A stretch of 21,471 nucleotides of DNA from Sedimentisphaerales bacterium (GTDB lineage Bacteria > Planctomycetota > Phycisphaerae > Sedimentisphaerales > SG8-4), in contig JAFGCA010000657.1 of NCBI GenBank assembly GCA_016932895.1, forward strand, positions 1 through 21,471. The letters run 5' to 3'. Below the pieces are notes generated by a model. That model did no database searches. It worked only from the letters and a program-made list of their open reading frames with translations, and had not been told where the DNA came from. Position numbers and translations under genes: made by a program. This document shows, piece after piece, positions 8,875 through 17,365 of this stretch; within the stretch, counting starts at the first letter, position 1, and each line of letters begins with the position of its first letter.

Positions 8875-9480
8875 ATGGACGACACATCCGTTCCCATCAC
8901 CATTGATGACCTCAAGCAGTTGCGCGATTTCAAGTTCACGCGCTGCGACTATTTCACGGTCGAGTGCGACATGCCCTCGTTGGGCTGGACATTCGAGCTT
9001 GAGGGGCGTCAGATTCCGCTTTTCATGGCGGGCGGCTCGGGAATCATTTTCCGGCCCTCCCCTGACGAGGCCCGCTTCACCAGCCCCGACCAGATCGAGA
9101 AACTGTTCCACGCGATCGAAGAAGATCCGGAACTCTCGGTCGGAACGGGGGATGTCTGGATACCGAACGAGCTTGTCGAGCCGATTCTGAGCCAGCACGA
9201 GCTTCCGCCACGTGGGGTCACCTTCCGGATCGGATGCGCGTTTTTCATCGCCGCGATGCAGTTCCGTACCGGCCGCATCGGCCAGACTTCGTTCGAAAAG
9301 CTGGCCCGACAGTCGCGAGAGGCGGTAACGTTCTCGGCCGACGAGCACGAGGCCTTCAAGGCGTGGCGCGGAATGCAGGTGGAACTCGCCCGGCAACAGT
9401 ACCCCAAGAGGAAAGACTTGGAACTGACCTGGAAGGATGATTCAAGCGCCCCTGAGGGCAAGGGAGGTGCAGACCGATGA
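8875..9480 (+). CDS. Unrecognised 201-aa protein, coupled to an MBL-fold hydrolase
   Basis: I do not recognise this family. The protein is soluble, with no signal peptide or membrane segment. It starts with an acidic stretch (MDDTSVPITIDDLKQLRDF) and has a beta-rich middle (GWTFELEGRQIPLFMAGGSGIIF). The C-terminal part is helical and charged (EHEAFKAWRGMQVELARQQYP), with a disordered Gly/Lys/Asp-rich end. The start at 8875 has a strong GGGAGGTG site. Its stop overlaps the start of the metallo-beta-lactamase-fold gene by 4 nt (ATGA), so the two are translationally coupled and probably work together, for example as a binding partner, inhibitor or specificity subunit. The pair lies between two unrelated operons, next to repeat-rich DNA, which fits an accessory cassette. 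No function is assigned. Confidence 0.85.
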   Translation: MDDTSVPITIDDLKQLRDFKFTRCDYFTVECDMPSLGWTFELEGRQIPLFMAGGSGIIFRPSPDEARFTSPDQIEKLFHAIEEDPELSVGTGDVWIPNELVEPILSQHELPPRGVTFRIGCAFFIAAMQFRTGRIGQTSFEKLARQSREAVTFSADEHEAFKAWRGMQVELARQQYPKRKDLELTWKDDSSAPEGKGGADR

Positions 9481-10301
9481 GTAGGCTAAGCGTTACCGTA
9501 ATTGACGTAGGCTGGGGCGACTCGATTCTGCTCGACTGGAATCACGGGGGCGCTCGCAACTTCGGCCTGATTGACAGCAACGACACCACGTATCTGCGCT
9601 CGTCCTACATCTTCTTGAAGCGTTTCTTCGAGAGGGAGGGCGTGGACACGTCGGCAAAGCCCGTGTTCGATTTCGTCGTCCTCTCGCACGGCCATTCCGA
9701 CCATGGTCAGGGACTCAAGGCGATCATGTCGGAGTACGGTGTGCGTCGCTTCTGGTATCCGAAATCCGCCGAGACGGGCTCCATGGCCAGCCTGATACGC
9801 TATGCCCGCCGTTCCAACAACGTCCAGCACCACCACGCCGTGGATCCCACCTGGAACCTGCCGAACTTTGGCGATGCGACAATGCAGGTTCTCTGGCCCC
9901 TGCGCAACCAGATCAGCAGCGACGAGAACAACAACTCCGTCGTTCTGTCGGTTACGTACCGCAACGTCACATTCCTGCTCACGGGCGATGCCGAGGAAGA
10001 TGTCTGGCAGCAGATCGGCGCCAGCATACCGGCCACAACGCAGGTGTTCAAAGTGCCCCACCACGGCTCCGTCAACGGGACGTTTGACAACGCAGGAGGC
10101 ACGCCCTGGCTGGACCACTGTCCCCACGCGGCGAACCTGGCGATCAGCAGTCACGTCCGCCCGTTCACCCATCCGGACCAGGAGGTTATAGACAGGTTCG
10201 ACCACCTGGGGTTGGCCTATTACCGAACGGATCAACATCACCACCTTACGTTTTGCACCACGGACGGAAACGCGGTGAACGTCAGATACTCCCACGTGTG
10301 A
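9477..10301 (+). CDS. ComEC/Rec2-like metallo-beta-lactamase-fold hydrolase
   Basis: This 274-aa stand-alone MBL-fold protein resembles the C-terminal hydrolase domain of the competence protein ComEC. Metal-binding motifs are visible: SHGHSDHGQG (H71, H73, D75, H76), the Asp of LLTGDAEED, and the PHHGS and FTHPD histidines towards the C-terminus. FGLIDSND supplies the usual early Asp (D33). There is no signal peptide and there are no transmembrane segments, so it is cytoplasmic, unlike full ComEC. Proteins of this class are predicted phosphodiesterases or nucleases, and stand-alone versions are often found in accessory or conflict loci. A GGGAGGTG site lies 7 nt before the ATG at 9477, and the start overlaps the previous gene by 4 nt. 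The substrate is unknown. The fold call is firm; the role is not. Confidence 0.9.
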   Translation: MSRLSVTVIDVGWGDSILLDWNHGGARNFGLIDSNDTTYLRSSYIFLKRFFEREGVDTSAKPVFDFVVLSHGHSDHGQGLKAIMSEYGVRRFWYPKSAETGSMASLIRYARRSNNVQHHHAVDPTWNLPNFGDATMQVLWPLRNQISSDENNNSVVLSVTYRNVTFLLTGDAEEDVWQQIGASIPATTQVFKVPHHGSVNGTFDNAGGTPWLDHCPHAANLAISSHVRPFTHPDQEVIDRFDHLGLAYYRTDQHHHLTFCTTDGNAVNVRYSHV

Positions 10302-11108
10302 ACCGTCGGGCATCGAGGCGAGTCCGGGGACAACGGACGCCATGACAGGCAGCCGGATTCCGGCCCGCGCTCCGTCGAGCAAACCGGGCGTCCCGCTCCC
10401 GGTCTGTGCTCGCGTGTCTCCGAAATTATCCTGACACGCGCGTGGCAGCGACAAGGTGCGTTCTCAACCCACGCGGGGAAACCGACCGGCGATAAGGCCT
10501 TTGTAGACGCGAATTTACGCGAGATTGACACGAATTCGATCTTGTCATTCCCCAGCCACGGGTCACGGGGCACGGATCACGGATTTTACACCGCAGAGGA
10601 CGCCGAGGACGCGAAGAAAGGGGCAATCATCAATGACCCCTTATCAAATCCAGGGCCGCCGTGAACGCAGAGATAACTATAGACGAAACACCCTCGAACC
10701 TCGGCGATCTCTGCGCCTCCGCGTGATACCGAATCCTTGTCAAACTCGTTTTTTTGCTTGAAATCCCCCGCCTATTGTGTAGAATTCTATCTGCGCACGT
10801 ACTTTGACGCGATACATCTCTGAGAGCCGCAACACGACAGGCCGGACCGTGAGGGCCGAGGCAGGCACGATGGGTAACCCGTTGTCCCTCTGGATGGTAT
10901 AATGAAGGTGTAGCGCTATTGGACGGCAGTGTAAACACGAACTCGGCGGGAAGCTACGTCTTGCGAGCGACACTTCCGGCCAAGAACGCAACTGCGATTA
11001 CGGAGGGCTACTATGCAGACCAGCTTGGCTCGTTCAGGGGGAACTGGGGCACTTCTTCGTACGTCTTCAGGCCGAGATTGCACTCGTCCTATATCAAGGG
11101 GAGGGAAG
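10302..11108. other. Gene-free repeat-rich region before the giant secreted protein
   Basis: This 807-bp stretch shows no convincing gene. The part from 10500 to 10740 is a mosaic of short dispersed repeats: ACGCGAATTTACGCGA-like units, tandem (G)TCACGG(G) units at 10556-10582, and a CGCAGAG-type repeat. From 10740 onward the sequence is less repetitive and includes a TATAAT at 10898-10903 without a good -35 box. A TTG-initiated open frame (10919-11108 and beyond, NTNSAGSYVLRATLPAKNA...) is protein-like but overlaps the next gene in another frame. It may be decayed coding sequence. Confidence 0.55.
10590..10727. repeat. CGCAGAG-type dispersed intergenic repeat, with an inverted pair
   Basis: The unit ACCGCAGAGGACGCCGAGG begins at 10590. 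A second stretch has inverted arms CGCAGAGAT (10666-10674) and ATCTCTGCG (10707-10715), with a 32-nt loop. Related sequence recurs at 19691-19721 and, in opposite orientation, at 20137-20173. Such GC-skewed CGCAGAG/CTCTGCG sequences are common intergenic repeats in environmental bacterial genomes; no function is assigned here. Confidence 0.6.
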
Positions 11109-14100
11109 ATGCGCAGGCTCATGATTCTTGCTGTTCTCTCGGGCCTCGTCGCCCAAGGCCTGGCGACGGGAGAGCAGTCCATTCGCTTCACCAACGCGGC
11201 CCCAGAAGCCCGCGCAATCAAGACCAACAGCATTGCCTCTGCGGACACCTATACGCTGACTTTGTCTTCCACCTATGGTGGGTCCGTTCGGTTTCCCGGA
11301 GAAGGTTCCTTTAAGTATGCGCCGGGCACACGCGTCCAGCTGATTGCGGTCTCGAACGTACCGGGGTATGTGTTCAAGCGCTGGTCGGGGAGCATCACAA
11401 GCTGGGACAATCTGGTGGTTATCACAGTGAACTATGATATGGAGATTACAGCGCACTTTGAGTACACCGAGTATAAACTGACGGTGGCGGTCTCGCCCGA
11501 AGCGGGTGGGGGTGTGTTCCATACGACCGGGGCTGTGTCGCATCCTGGCGAGGGATCATTCATGTATCCAGCAGGAACGTCCGTTAGGTTGTCTGCGAGC
11601 GAGAGCGCAGGATATACCTTCACCGGCTGGTCCGGTAGTGTCAGGAGCGTGGCGAATCCTCTTCGTGTCACGCTGAACTCCGACATGGTGGTCAAGGCCA
11701 ACTTTGCTTACACGGAATACGTGCTAACCACCAGAGTAACACCAACCGATGGCGGCACAGTGCAACGCACTCCAGATCAGACACGTATACCGAAGGACAC
11801 GACCGTGTTCCTGGTGGCGAAGCCTGCTCCCGGGTACACGTTCAAACGTTGGTCTTGGTCCGGCCTTGTGTGGCCGAGCGTGGACTGGGATGGGTCTGTC
11901 GACGATCCCCGGATCGGTTTTTGCCTGTTGTCCAACGCATCGTTTACGGCCTACTTCGAAGCCAGGGAACCTCCGCCGCCGACCCGCGTGACTTTGATCG
12001 TTTCCTCGACACCGGGAGGCCGTGTTTCGGAGCCTGGAGAGGGAAGGTTCGAATACGAAAAAAACGCCGTTGTCTGGCTGAGAGCGAAGCCGGACCCGGG
12101 ATATGAGTTCTCGCACTGGTCGAACAGCAGTACCCGAAGCACGAAGAACCCGATGCGCACCACCATGAACCGAAGCAAAGGGTTCAAAGCGAATTTCATC
12201 ATTATTAGGCCGAAGTACAAGCTTGACAGAATAGAGGTCTCGAATGCCCAAGACGTCTCTACGGGCCAGCCCCTAACAGGGAGGGCCACAATCTGGAGCG
12301 AGGACGACCCTAAGCGTGAGGAGAAGCGGATTGTGGACAGCATCGGGCGTTTTCCGTGGTTACGCGCTCTTCGTAGAGACCTCTTCAGAATCCATTTCGC
12401 TGTTACATCCGATGACGGGCGTGTTGGTTTGCCACCGACATCCAGATACGTGTGGTTCCTCCGGGAGCCAAACGACGATACAGGCGGGACAATTCTTGAC
12501 ACTGATGAGGGCGTCATACCGAAGCGTTGGGACGGCAGTTTTGACGTTCAGATGCCTATGCGTGTGGGCAAGTATGAACTGACTCTCGTGCTGAGCGACG
12601 ATGATAGGCGCGTATTGTACCGTCCTCAGACGGTACATCCACTCTACGCAACCTATCTCCCGACGTATGCGAACGAGCCTCTCCATGCTGGGTCGCTGGA
12701 GAGGGCGACGGAGTGGGCAAGTGGTGCCTGGGACACGTATGAGGTCGCCAGTTACCTCAACAAGAGCATGTACGAGTATGGACAGAAATGGTGGAAATAT
12801 GGGCATGGGAGGAATGAGTTCTTCGCTTGGGATGGCTACCCCTACAAAGAGGACTGGAAGGAGTTGCTGAAAGCCGGAGGCCAGGAGGAGAAGGCCAGAA
12901 CTGATTGCGGAAAATTCATGCTCCTTTGGAAGCATTTGGCTAGGGTGAACGGGCTTGAAGCATTGCCGCGCAATGTCAGCATAGACGTGTCCTCCTCGGG
13001 GGGACTGAACGACAGAGGGCCCTTTGTGACAAAGCCGGTTGCCAGCGCCGGATTTAAGGGAATTCCCATGGATGGGCAGCCTAGTAATGCCTTTCCTTCG
13101 GGGGCATCAATACCCGATCGCTGGGTCTTCCGATGTCATTATGTAGGGGCATTGTTCGGGACGTTGCCATGGCCAAAATACTTTGATCCGACGTTCGGAG
13201 ATGAATACGCGAATGCTGAGGATTGTGTGGACTGGTGGTTCCAAGGTCCCGATTTCAACGCCGTTAACAAGGATTTGGATTTTGGATCGTACGTTGTGGT
13301 TCGGCACGGAGCAGCGACCGAGGATCATCCATGGGGCTGGTTCGAGTACCGTAGAGCGTCACGGTCTCCCTCGGTATCCATTGCAGGCATCTCAGATGGG
13401 GGGGCGAGCTTCACTGGGGAATACTCATGTTCTGGCCAAGACAAGGATTCTGACGGAATATTCAATTGCTTGGTGGCTCACGCGGAGCTATATATCGAAA
13501 GCGCGGGCACCTATAGCGTTAGAGGTGCCCTGAGATCGGCTCAGGGAGCCATAATCTCTATGCGCAGCACCAAGTCCAGTGTGCTGTACGCACAGTACAA
13601 TGTGATCGCCAGCCAGCCCGGCATGGCGATGGCGACACTGGAGTTCAGCGGCGAAGATATATTCGACAGTGGCGTGGACGGCACGTACAAGGTGGAGCTG
13701 AGCATACTTGACGAAAGTGGCGTCGCCTGCGACTCACGCTCCTTCGACGCCGGCCCATTCAGCCATACCGAATTCGGCGAACTTCCGGCCCGGTTGGGGA
13801 CCATACTCGACTATGCAGTGGACGCGGACACCGATGGCTTGTTAGATGCGCTCTCTCTGGACGTGGAGGTCGAGATTCTGCAGGAGGACGCGTATTGTGT
13901 CAGCGCTGGCCTGCACACCGCCGATGGAGGGTGGGTCACTTCGCCAGTTGCCAGCGGGCCTATCACGGAATCTGATGTTGTAACGCTGAACTTCAGTGGC
14001 AACTCGATACGAAAGTCCGGGCGTGATGGGCCATACGTTGCCGTGGTCAGCCTCAATAGCACAACGGACTCCCAGATCGATCATCACGAGCATACGACCG

Positions 14101-16385
14101 CGGCCTACAGCCACACGGAATTCGCACAGCTCCCGCATCGATTCACGGCGGCGTATTCCGAGTCGACAGCCGATGCCGATGAGAACGGGCTCTTCGACAG
14201 TCTCGATATCGAAGTTGGCGTTCATGTGGATGAAGCGGGAACGTACGACATCAACGGATGGCTCTATGACGATGCCAATGAGGTCATCGGTGTTGCGGGC
14301 TGCCAGGTAGCATTGGAGGCTGGCGACCGGGTTGTCCCTCTACACTTCAGTGGTCCCGGCATTTGCCTGCACGGAAGCAGTGGCAAGTATCACTTGCGCC
14401 AGCTTACTCTGGGGCTGGGTGACGAGATAGCCGATTTTGTGGATCATGCCTACACTACGGCGGATTACCTCTCCACCGATTTCGAGCGGCCCGGCTTGTC
14501 GGCGGGCGACGTGAATGGCGATCTGGTCGTGAACGCACAGGACCTTGTCGTGATTGGTGCGAACTGGCTGCGAGACAACTGTGCCTATCCAGACTGGTGC
14601 GATGGTGCAGATCTGGATTTCAGCGGCACTGTCGATCTGCGGGACTATTCGATGCTTGCGTTTGACTGGCAGAAGGTAGAGATAGGGGGAGTGCAGCCTT
14701 CCGGCCTCGTCGCTCACTGGAAGTTTGATGAAGGCGCCGGGTCGGTGGCGGAGGATTCGGCTGGGGGCAGCGACGGCGCGGTGTATGGAGCGGCGTGGAC
14801 GGAGGGGATCGTGGGCGGAGCGCTGCAGTTCGACGGTGTGGACGACTATGTCGATTGCGCCGGTTCCTCGCTTTTCGATATGGCCGGCGCGCTGACCGTA
14901 GCAGCCTGGATCAACGCCTCAGCATCCAATACGCCGAGGCAGGCAATTGTCACCAAAGGGGATGCAGCGTGGCGCATCGAGCGCAACGGATCGACTGCTG
15001 CTGTGGGATTCGCCTGTGTGGGTCTGGACGCGCGCGATTGGGGTCTCTGGGGCGCCGTACCGACAGCACCTGGTGAGTGGCACCATGTGGCCGGCGTGTA
15101 CGACGGCGAGGGAATGTACCTTTACGTAGACGGTGTCCTGGACGCCTTTCAACACGCCCATGGGTTTATCAATGTCAACAGCCTTCCTGTGCTGATCGGT
15201 GAGAATGCAGAGACTCCCGGTTGCCTCTGGAAAGGCAGGATCGACGATGTCCGCATTTACGGTGACGCGTTGAGCGACTCAGAAATCCGTGAGCTGATGC
15301 AAGCGGCGGAACCGGCCGACCCTAGTCAGCCGGTCACGTTGACCATCTCGTCGAGCACAGGAGGGTCGGTGTGCTTGGTGTCGCCGGACCATGTATACAC
15401 GCCCATAGCCGATGGGGCTTACACGTACACTTCTGGCGAAGAAAAGTACTTCTGCTATCAGCTTGACGCCGGCTACCGTTTTGTCGGCTGGTCGGGGACG
15501 CTCGTGGATGCAGCCAAGATCGATCCGATTTCGCCCTGTGCGCAATTCACCATTGATGGGGATTACACGCTAATCGCCAGTTTCGAACCGATTGAGCTTG
15601 AGGAGTGTACGCTGACCATCTCGTCGACGAGCGGCGGGTCTGTTGAGGAGCCGGGCGAAGGCGTCTTTACGTACGAGAAGGGTACGGAAGTGTCGTTGCT
15701 CGCGGTGGCGGATTCAGAGTATGAGTTCACGGGCTGGTCGGGCAGTGTTTCCAGTTCGAGCAATCCGCTCACCATTACCATGGACCACGATGTGAGGATC
15801 AAGGCCAATTTTGAGCCGGAGGAGTGTACGTTGACCCTCTCGTCGAGCGAGGGTGGGAGTGTATGGACGAGCCCGTATGGGGACGCGGACTTGGTGCCCG
15901 ATGGTACATACACGCATCCTTGCGGTACTGAACTCGGCTTCTACCCCAAGCCCGACGAGGGCTACTGGTTCGATAGCTGGACAGGAACGCTCCTGGATGC
16001 GGGCAAAATTCCACCCGCGTCGGCTTGGACGTCAGTGTATTTTGCTCTCGACGGGGACTACACGCTCGTTGCCAATTTCATACCAATACCACCGGTTGTG
16101 GGTACTTTGACGATCTCTTCGTCTGGCGGGGGGTTCGTCAGGGGTCGCTACCTCAGGGGTACCCAATGGGGAAGTAGTGACCTCATGGTACCACTTGAAG
16201 GCACATATGAATGCCACGAGGGCGGTAGTTTTCACCTCAGCCTAGTAGCTTTCCCGGGGTATCATTTCGTCGAGTGGACAGGCACCGCTATCGATGCTGG
16301 CAAAGTGGCGTCTGCCCCTACTTCAGGCATCCTGGTCGTCGCTGATGGCGACTATTCCATTGTCGCTAATTTCGAGCCTGATTGA
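11109..16385 (+). CDS. Giant secreted mosaic protein: InlB-type repeats, transglutaminase-like domain, dockerin-like module, LamG
   Basis: This is a 1758-aa extracellular protein. A signal peptide (MRRLMILAVLSGLVAQGLA) is followed by four divergent InlB B-type repeats (about residues 45-367; marks GYxFxxWSGS and KANF). Residues about 370-750 hold a transglutaminase/papain-like region with a candidate triad C600 (RTDCGKF), H677 (FRCHYV) and D693 (YFDPTFG). Three tandem units of about 120 residues follow (751-1128; DxDGxxDxL, xFSGxxI, YSHTEF). Next comes a dockerin-like EF-hand pair (DVNGDLVVNAQDL from D1134; DLDFSGTVDLRDY), then a LamG/concanavalin domain (about 1198-1400; LVAHWKFDEG ... GRIDDVRIYGDALSD). 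Four more InlB-type repeats end the protein (1408-1758). The start at 11109, with AAGGGG 7 nt upstream, is chosen over an ATG at 11013 because of the signal peptide. No sorting signal or membrane anchor is visible at the C-terminus. A role in adhesion or glycan binding is inferred. Confidence 0.93.
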   Translation: MRRLMILAVLSGLVAQGLATGEQSIRFTNAAPEARAIKTNSIASADTYTLTLSSTYGGSVRFPGEGSFKYAPGTRVQLIAVSNVPGYVFKRWSGSITSWDNLVVITVNYDMEITAHFEYTEYKLTVAVSPEAGGGVFHTTGAVSHPGEGSFMYPAGTSVRLSASESAGYTFTGWSGSVRSVANPLRVTLNSDMVVKANFAYTEYVLTTRVTPTDGGTVQRTPDQTRIPKDTTVFLVAKPAPGYTFKRWSWSGLVWPSVDWDGSVDDPRIGFCLLSNASFTAYFEAREPPPPTRVTLIVSSTPGGRVSEPGEGRFEYEKNAVVWLRAKPDPGYEFSHWSNSSTRSTKNPMRTTMNRSKGFKANFIIIRPKYKLDRIEVSNAQDVSTGQPLTGRATIWSEDDPKREEKRIVDSIGRFPWLRALRRDLFRIHFAVTSDDGRVGLPPTSRYVWFLREPNDDTGGTILDTDEGVIPKRWDGSFDVQMPMRVGKYELTLVLSDDDRRVLYRPQTVHPLYATYLPTYANEPLHAGSLERATEWASGAWDTYEVASYLNKSMYEYGQKWWKYGHGRNEFFAWDGYPYKEDWKELLKAGGQEEKARTDCGKFMLLWKHLARVNGLEALPRNVSIDVSSSGGLNDRGPFVTKPVASAGFKGIPMDGQPSNAFPSGASIPDRWVFRCHYVGALFGTLPWPKYFDPTFGDEYANAEDCVDWWFQGPDFNAVNKDLDFGSYVVVRHGAATEDHPWGWFEYRRASRSPSVSIAGISDGGASFTGEYSCSGQDKDSDGIFNCLVAHAELYIESAGTYSVRGALRSAQGAIISMRSTKSSVLYAQYNVIASQPGMAMATLEFSGEDIFDSGVDGTYKVELSILDESGVACDSRSFDAGPFSHTEFGELPARLGTILDYAVDADTDGLLDALSLDVEVEILQEDAYCVSAGLHTADGGWVTSPVASGPITESDVVTLNFSGNSIRKSGRDGPYVAVVSLNSTTDSQIDHHEHTTAAYSHTEFAQLPHRFTAAYSESTADADENGLFDSLDIEVGVHVDEAGTYDINGWLYDDANEVIGVAGCQVALEAGDRVVPLHFSGPGICLHGSSGKYHLRQLTLGLGDEIADFVDHAYTTADYLSTDFERPGLSAGDVNGDLVVNAQDLVVIGANWLRDNCAYPDWCDGADLDFSGTVDLRDYSMLAFDWQKVEIGGVQPSGLVAHWKFDEGAGSVAEDSAGGSDGAVYGAAWTEGIVGGALQFDGVDDYVDCAGSSLFDMAGALTVAAWINASASNTPRQAIVTKGDAAWRIERNGSTAAVGFACVGLDARDWGLWGAVPTAPGEWHHVAGVYDGEGMYLYVDGVLDAFQHAHGFINVNSLPVLIGENAETPGCLWKGRIDDVRIYGDALSDSEIRELMQAAEPADPSQPVTLTISSSTGGSVCLVSPDHVYTPIADGAYTYTSGEEKYFCYQLDAGYRFVGWSGTLVDAAKIDPISPCAQFTIDGDYTLIASFEPIELEECTLTISSTSGGSVEEPGEGVFTYEKGTEVSLLAVADSEYEFTGWSGSVSSSSNPLTITMDHDVRIKANFEPEECTLTLSSSEGGSVWTSPYGDADLVPDGTYTHPCGTELGFYPKPDEGYWFDSWTGTLLDAGKIPPASAWTSVYFALDGDYTLVANFIPIPPVVGTLTISSSGGGFVRGRYLRGTQWGSSDLMVPLEGTYECHEGGSFHLSLVAFPGYHFVEWTGTAIDAGKVASAPTSGILVVADGDYSIVANFEPD

Positions 16386-16446
16386 CCTCCGCGAGACATG
16401 GCGGTGCCAGGGGAATCACGGGTGTGAGGCCATTTTCCGAGAAGAC

Positions 16447-16472
16447 TGGATCCCCGCCTTCGCGGGAATGAC
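16447..16472. repeat. Palindromic intergenic repeat between convergent genes, possible terminator
   Basis: A hairpin with arms CCCGC (16453-16457) and GCGGG (16462-16466) and loop CTTC lies inside the motif TGGATCCCCGCCTTC...GGGAATGACA. This is the widespread TTCCCGCG-type bacterial intergenic palindrome. It sits between the stop of the giant plus-strand gene (16385, with TGA just after) and the stop of the minus-strand nucleotidyltransferase (16535), where it could end transcription from both sides. No T-tract follows. A looser copy is at 19548-19598. Confidence 0.6.
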
Positions 16473-16534
16473 AGCAGAGGGGCAGAGCCGGGAAGAACGA
16501 GATGCTAAGCTGTGTAGCACGTGGGCGGGCGGGG

Positions 16535-17365
16535 TTAGAAGCCTCGGAGGTGGGTGCTTTCTCTTCTCGGCAGGCCGGGCTTGGGGAGGCGTTTTAGGAC
16601 GACGTATTCGAGGTTGTGGGTGGCGCAGAACTGGCGTTTGATCGGCTTGTCGCCGTCTTCGTTGACGGCGTAGATGTCGGGCCTTATGCGTTCGATCTCG
16701 GGCTCGGCGTCCATCCAGCCTTGACCGGTAGAGACCAGGGCCTGCGTCACGTAGCGGATCGAACCGACGACGTAGGCGCGGTCGCGCTCGTTGAACATCG
16801 GGTGCCCTTCCCCCTTGAGGGCGCGGACGTTGGCGTCGTGGCCGACGACGACGTACAAATCGCCTAACTCGGAGCACTCCTCGAAGAAGCGGACATGGCC
16901 CGAGTGGAACCAGTCGTAGCATCCGGTGACGAGCACCTTCTTACGGCCCGACGGCTTGGGCACGGGCAAGGCGTCCTCGGGATACCGGTCCAACTCGTCG
17001 TCGGTGACGCTGCGGCACTCCAGGCCGTGCTCGTCGCAGAAGGCCCGTTTGGCGGAGTCGTCGCCGCCTTCGCGGACGACCCAGGCTTGGGGCTGCACGC
17101 CCGGAACGCTCGGCAACGCGTGAGGATCGGCCTGACCTTCGATCAGGTGGACCCCGGTCACGTAGCGAATCGCCTCAAGGAAGTACAGACGTTCGGCCTG
17201 GGGAAACTTGGGGTCGCGGCCGGTTTCGCGGCGCAGCAGCTCATCGGTGGCGAGCAGGACGTGGAGCGGTCCGAGCCGGGCCGCCTCCTGGAGGAAGCGG
17301 ATGTCGCGCGACCGCATATCGTCGAAGCCGCCGCAGACGACGATGTGTTGGGTGGTCTGGCTCAT
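16535..17365 (-). CDS. Tandem cytidylyltransferase-fold nucleotidyltransferase, first domain degenerate
   Basis: This 276-aa protein has two copies of the cytidylyltransferase fold. The C-terminal copy keeps the nucleotide-binding signature GCYDWFHSGH (HxGH at 154-157), the ERDRAYVV arginine region and a closing RRESTHLRG motif. It should join a sugar or alcohol phosphate to a nucleotide, as in RfaE/HldE-C, TagD or ECT-type enzymes. The N-terminal copy has the same layout (CGGFDDMRSRD; IRYVTG; KRAFC), but HSGH has become RSRD, so it is predicted to be inactive. The start at 17365 overlaps the kinase stop by 4 nt (ATGA), so the two are coupled. It is the last gene of a sugar-nucleotide operon after an epimerase and a GHMP kinase. 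Substrate and nucleotide are not determined; heptose- or L-sugar-phosphate are the natural candidates. Confidence 0.88.
   Translation of the reverse strand: MSQTTQHIVVCGGFDDMRSRDIRFLQEAARLGPLHVLLATDELLRRETGRDPKFPQAERLYFLEAIRYVTGVHLIEGQADPHALPSVPGVQPQAWVVREGGDDSAKRAFCDEHGLECRSVTDDELDRYPEDALPVPKPSGRKKVLVTGCYDWFHSGHVRFFEECSELGDLYVVVGHDANVRALKGEGHPMFNERDRAYVVGSIRYVTQALVSTGQGWMDAEPEIERIRPDIYAVNEDGDKPIKRQFCATHNLEYVVLKRLPKPGLPRRESTHLRGF

Noticed and set aside
8716..9396. 226-codon minus-strand open frame
   Set aside because: It is opposite the 201-aa gene, which has a strong ribosome-binding site and is coupled to the MBL gene.
10302..11108. CRISPR array or transposon ends in the gene-free region
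   Set aside because: The repeats are irregular in length and spacing, there are no unique spacers of even size, and no transposase is nearby.
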